From Cymbidium sinense (Eukaryota > Streptophyta > Magnoliopsida > Asparagales > Orchidaceae), in contig CM038228.1 in assembly GCA_021442155.1 (NCBI GenBank), forward strand, positions 11,883,179-11,947,178: 64,000 bases of DNA, read 5' to 3'. How positions within the stretch are numbered: position 1 is the stretch's first letter; each line of letters begins with the position of its first letter. The notes under the pieces were generated by a model, which was given only the letters and a program-made list of their open reading frames with translations, had not been told where the DNA came from and ran no database searches. Of this stretch, positions 62,101 to 64,000 are shown piece by piece. A program made the translations under genes and the position numbers.

Positions 62101-62342
62101 GGACGGCTGGCATATCAAAAATGCTTTATCTCCAACCTATCGAGAAGATGCAAGCCATTTTAAGCACTTATTAAAAAGGATTCCAAGTTCAAGTGAGATG
62201 ATAAGTGTGAAGACATCAAGTAGTATTTGGTGAAGTCGATTCTAGCGGCTATCACAGGCGGTCACTCATTCTCACCTGCATTGGGCGACTCTCTGGCGCA
62301 TTGGCCCAAGAGACGGAATGAAAGGAGAACGCTCTCCACTAC
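62101..62342 (+). pseudogene. Start of RT-connected RNase H, truncated (element R)
   Basis: Collinear with 3010-3260, through ERRTLSTT (about 62320). It stops abruptly at 62342, where an inverted LTR end begins. The rest of pol is absent from the window. Confidence 0.75.
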
Positions 62343-62915
62343 TGTGGTGAATAAATCTCTTATAGGGAGTCGCCTTTCAAATCTATGGAGAAAAGAAAGA
62401 AGTGACCTTATAGAAATTCATCTTGGTAAGATGTCACGCAGATCTACAAATGTCTTTTGGTGATGAATACGTCAAGAAAATAATATATTATCTCGAAGAG
62501 AAGTCACTACTTTGAAACCAATCACGTCAATAAGGACTCCAGGATGATGATGCGGTCACACGTATTTAGAATTCCCCTACTTTACATGGAAAAGTAGTAG
62601 GGTTTATTTTAAACCGGGTTCGTTAAGTTCTACAGGCAAGCCCTAGTTAATTATGTCAGGGGATGGGATCCCAGGAAAACTCGATTAAGGTAGATGATCG
62701 TTGTCTCTGAAGATTTCAATAGGGATGGACTATCAATCGATTGGTTTATTTTGGGGATCAAATGAGATTGATCAAAAGAGGGAACTATTAACAAAGCCAA
62801 AATGGGCGATAAGTAAGAGATGCTCATGATGCTAGGAAACCTAACGAGCATCTCAAACTATCCTATAGTTTCGAGTTATAGTTTTCATTAGAATTTTATG
62901 ACTTAAGATTCATTA
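62343..62915 (-). repeat. Inverted terminal piece of a giant-family LTR
   Basis: The plus strand starts TGTGGTGAATAAATCTC exactly where pol homology ends. The minus strand reproduces the last about 570 bp of the LTR, compare 14750-15348 and 52450-53018. Shared words are AAACCAATCGATTGATAGTCC, TTAACGAACCC and CATGTAAAGTAGGGG. It is cut at about 62915 by the hairpin array. It supplies independent evidence for the LTR end. Confidence 0.82.
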
Positions 62916-64000
62916 ACACAAGATTTGCTAAGAGAAGTTTTCTAACCCAAAATCACATTTAGAATTTTATTTAGCATAATCAAATTTGCTAAGAGATGTT
63001 TTGCAAACCCAAAATCACATTTGGATTTCATTTAGCATAATCAAATTTGTAAAGTAAAATTTCCAAATCCAAAATCAAAAGTCAACAATCATAATCCAAA
63101 AAACTTTCAAACAATATTTTAGAAATTCACTTAACATACCTAAATTTGTTAAGTGAACTTTCCAAATCAAAAACCAAAATCAACAATCACATTTCAAAAT
63201 TTTCAAAACACATTTTGGAACTTCATTTAACATACACAAATTTGTTAAATAAAGTTTCAAAATCCAAAATTAAAATCAAGAATCATAATTCAAAAATTTT
63301 CAAAACATATTTTGGAACTTCATTTAACATACATAAATTTGTTAAGTAAAGTTTCCAAAATCCAAAATCCAAAAAATTTTCAAAATTCTAAACACATTTT
63401 GGAACTTCATTTAACATACACAAATTTGTTAAGTAAAGTTTCCAAAATCCAAAATCCAAAAAAATTTTAAAATTCTAAACACATTTGAGAACTTCATTTA
63501 ACATACACAAATTTGTTGGGTAAGGTTTCCAAATTCCAAAATTCAAAAAAATTTCAAAATTCTAAATACATTTTGGAACTTCATTTAACATATAGAAATT
63601 TGTTAAGTGAAAGTTTCCCAAATCTAAAACCCAAAAATTTTCTAAATTCAAAACACATTTAGGAACTTCATTTAACACACACAAATTTGTTAAGGTTTCC
63701 AAAATCCAAAAAATTTCAAAAATATTCTAAACACATTTTTGAAACTCCATTTAACATACACAAATTTGTTAACTAAAATTTCAAAATCCAAAATCAAACC
63801 AACAATCATAATTTTAAAAAAAAAAAATCAACACATATTTTGGAACTTCATTTAACATACATAAATTTGTTAAGTAAAGTTTTCAAAATCCAAATCCAAA
63901 AATTTCAAAATTTTCAAAGCACATTTTGGGACTTCACTTAACATACCCAAATTTGTTAAGAGAAGTCTCCAAATCCAAAAATTCAAAATTTTCCAAACAC
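62916..64000 (+). repeat. Second hairpin-forming tandem repeat array, continues past window end
   Basis: At least 13 units of roughly 70-85 bp. They carry CTTCATTTAACA, TACACAAATT, TGTTAAGTAAAG, then TTTCCAAAATCCAAAATC and an AATTTTCAAAAC-type linker. It is the same repeat and orientation as 53761-54960. Most arms here are TTAACA/TGTTAA where the first array has TTAGCA/TGCTAA. Confidence 0.85.

Noticed and set aside
53761..64000. CRISPR-like look of the hairpin arrays
   Set aside because: Units and linkers are both diverged copies of one sequence, with no unique spacers. The context is a plant LTR element.

Overview
This looks like plant nuclear heterochromatin from a flowering plant with a repeat-rich genome. 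The window is very AT-rich. It is dominated by decayed Ty3/gypsy LTR retrotransposons, and it also carries a tRNA-derived SINE, a MITE-like remnant and long (AT)n arrays. I found no intact protein-coding gene, rRNA gene, functional tRNA gene or prokaryotic feature. The species cannot be told from the sequence.

Layout. (1) 1-15348 is the 3' half of a very large Ty3/gypsy element, called L here. It has dead protease, reverse transcriptase, RNase H, an extra RNase H of the kind seen in the Tat/Ogre lineage, and integrase (1-5222). A repetitive 3' region follows (5223-7786), then a 7.6 kb LTR (7787-15348). (2) 15349-20120 holds older truncated pieces of the same LTR family, two in the same orientation and one inverted. 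(3) 20121-45645 is a mosaic of smaller insertions. It contains a SINE with target-site duplications (21228-21413) and long AT microsatellites. It also contains two about 3.5 kb gag-only LTR elements of one family in opposite orientations, each with a perfect 5 bp target-site duplication (A, 22665-26295, plus; B, 32218-35713, minus). The rest is a minus-strand LTR-like segment with a GC-rich triplet island (26784-27930), a MITE-like hairpin (28845-28990), a degraded fragment of a host gene (42007-42407, minus), and the 3' part of another minus-strand gypsy element with a readable integrase (42408-45645). (4) 45646-62342 is a second copy of the giant family, called R. It has a 5' LTR of 7.4 kb, a leader packed with hairpin-forming tandem repeats, a tandemly duplicated gag region, and PR/RT up to the start of the RT-connected RNase H. 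(5) R is cut at 62343 by an inverted piece of the same LTR, which joins a second hairpin-repeat array running to the window end.

The same 7.4-7.6 kb block lies downstream of pol in L and upstream of gag in R, which identifies it as an LTR. Joining the two partial copies suggests a full-length element of roughly 29 kb. All coding regions carry multiple stops and frameshifts, so nothing here is autonomous. Elements A and B share LTR ends, an unusual primer-binding site, gag and the last codons of pol, but lack PR-RT-RH-IN. They look like a non-autonomous (TR-GAG type) family that was mobilised in trans.
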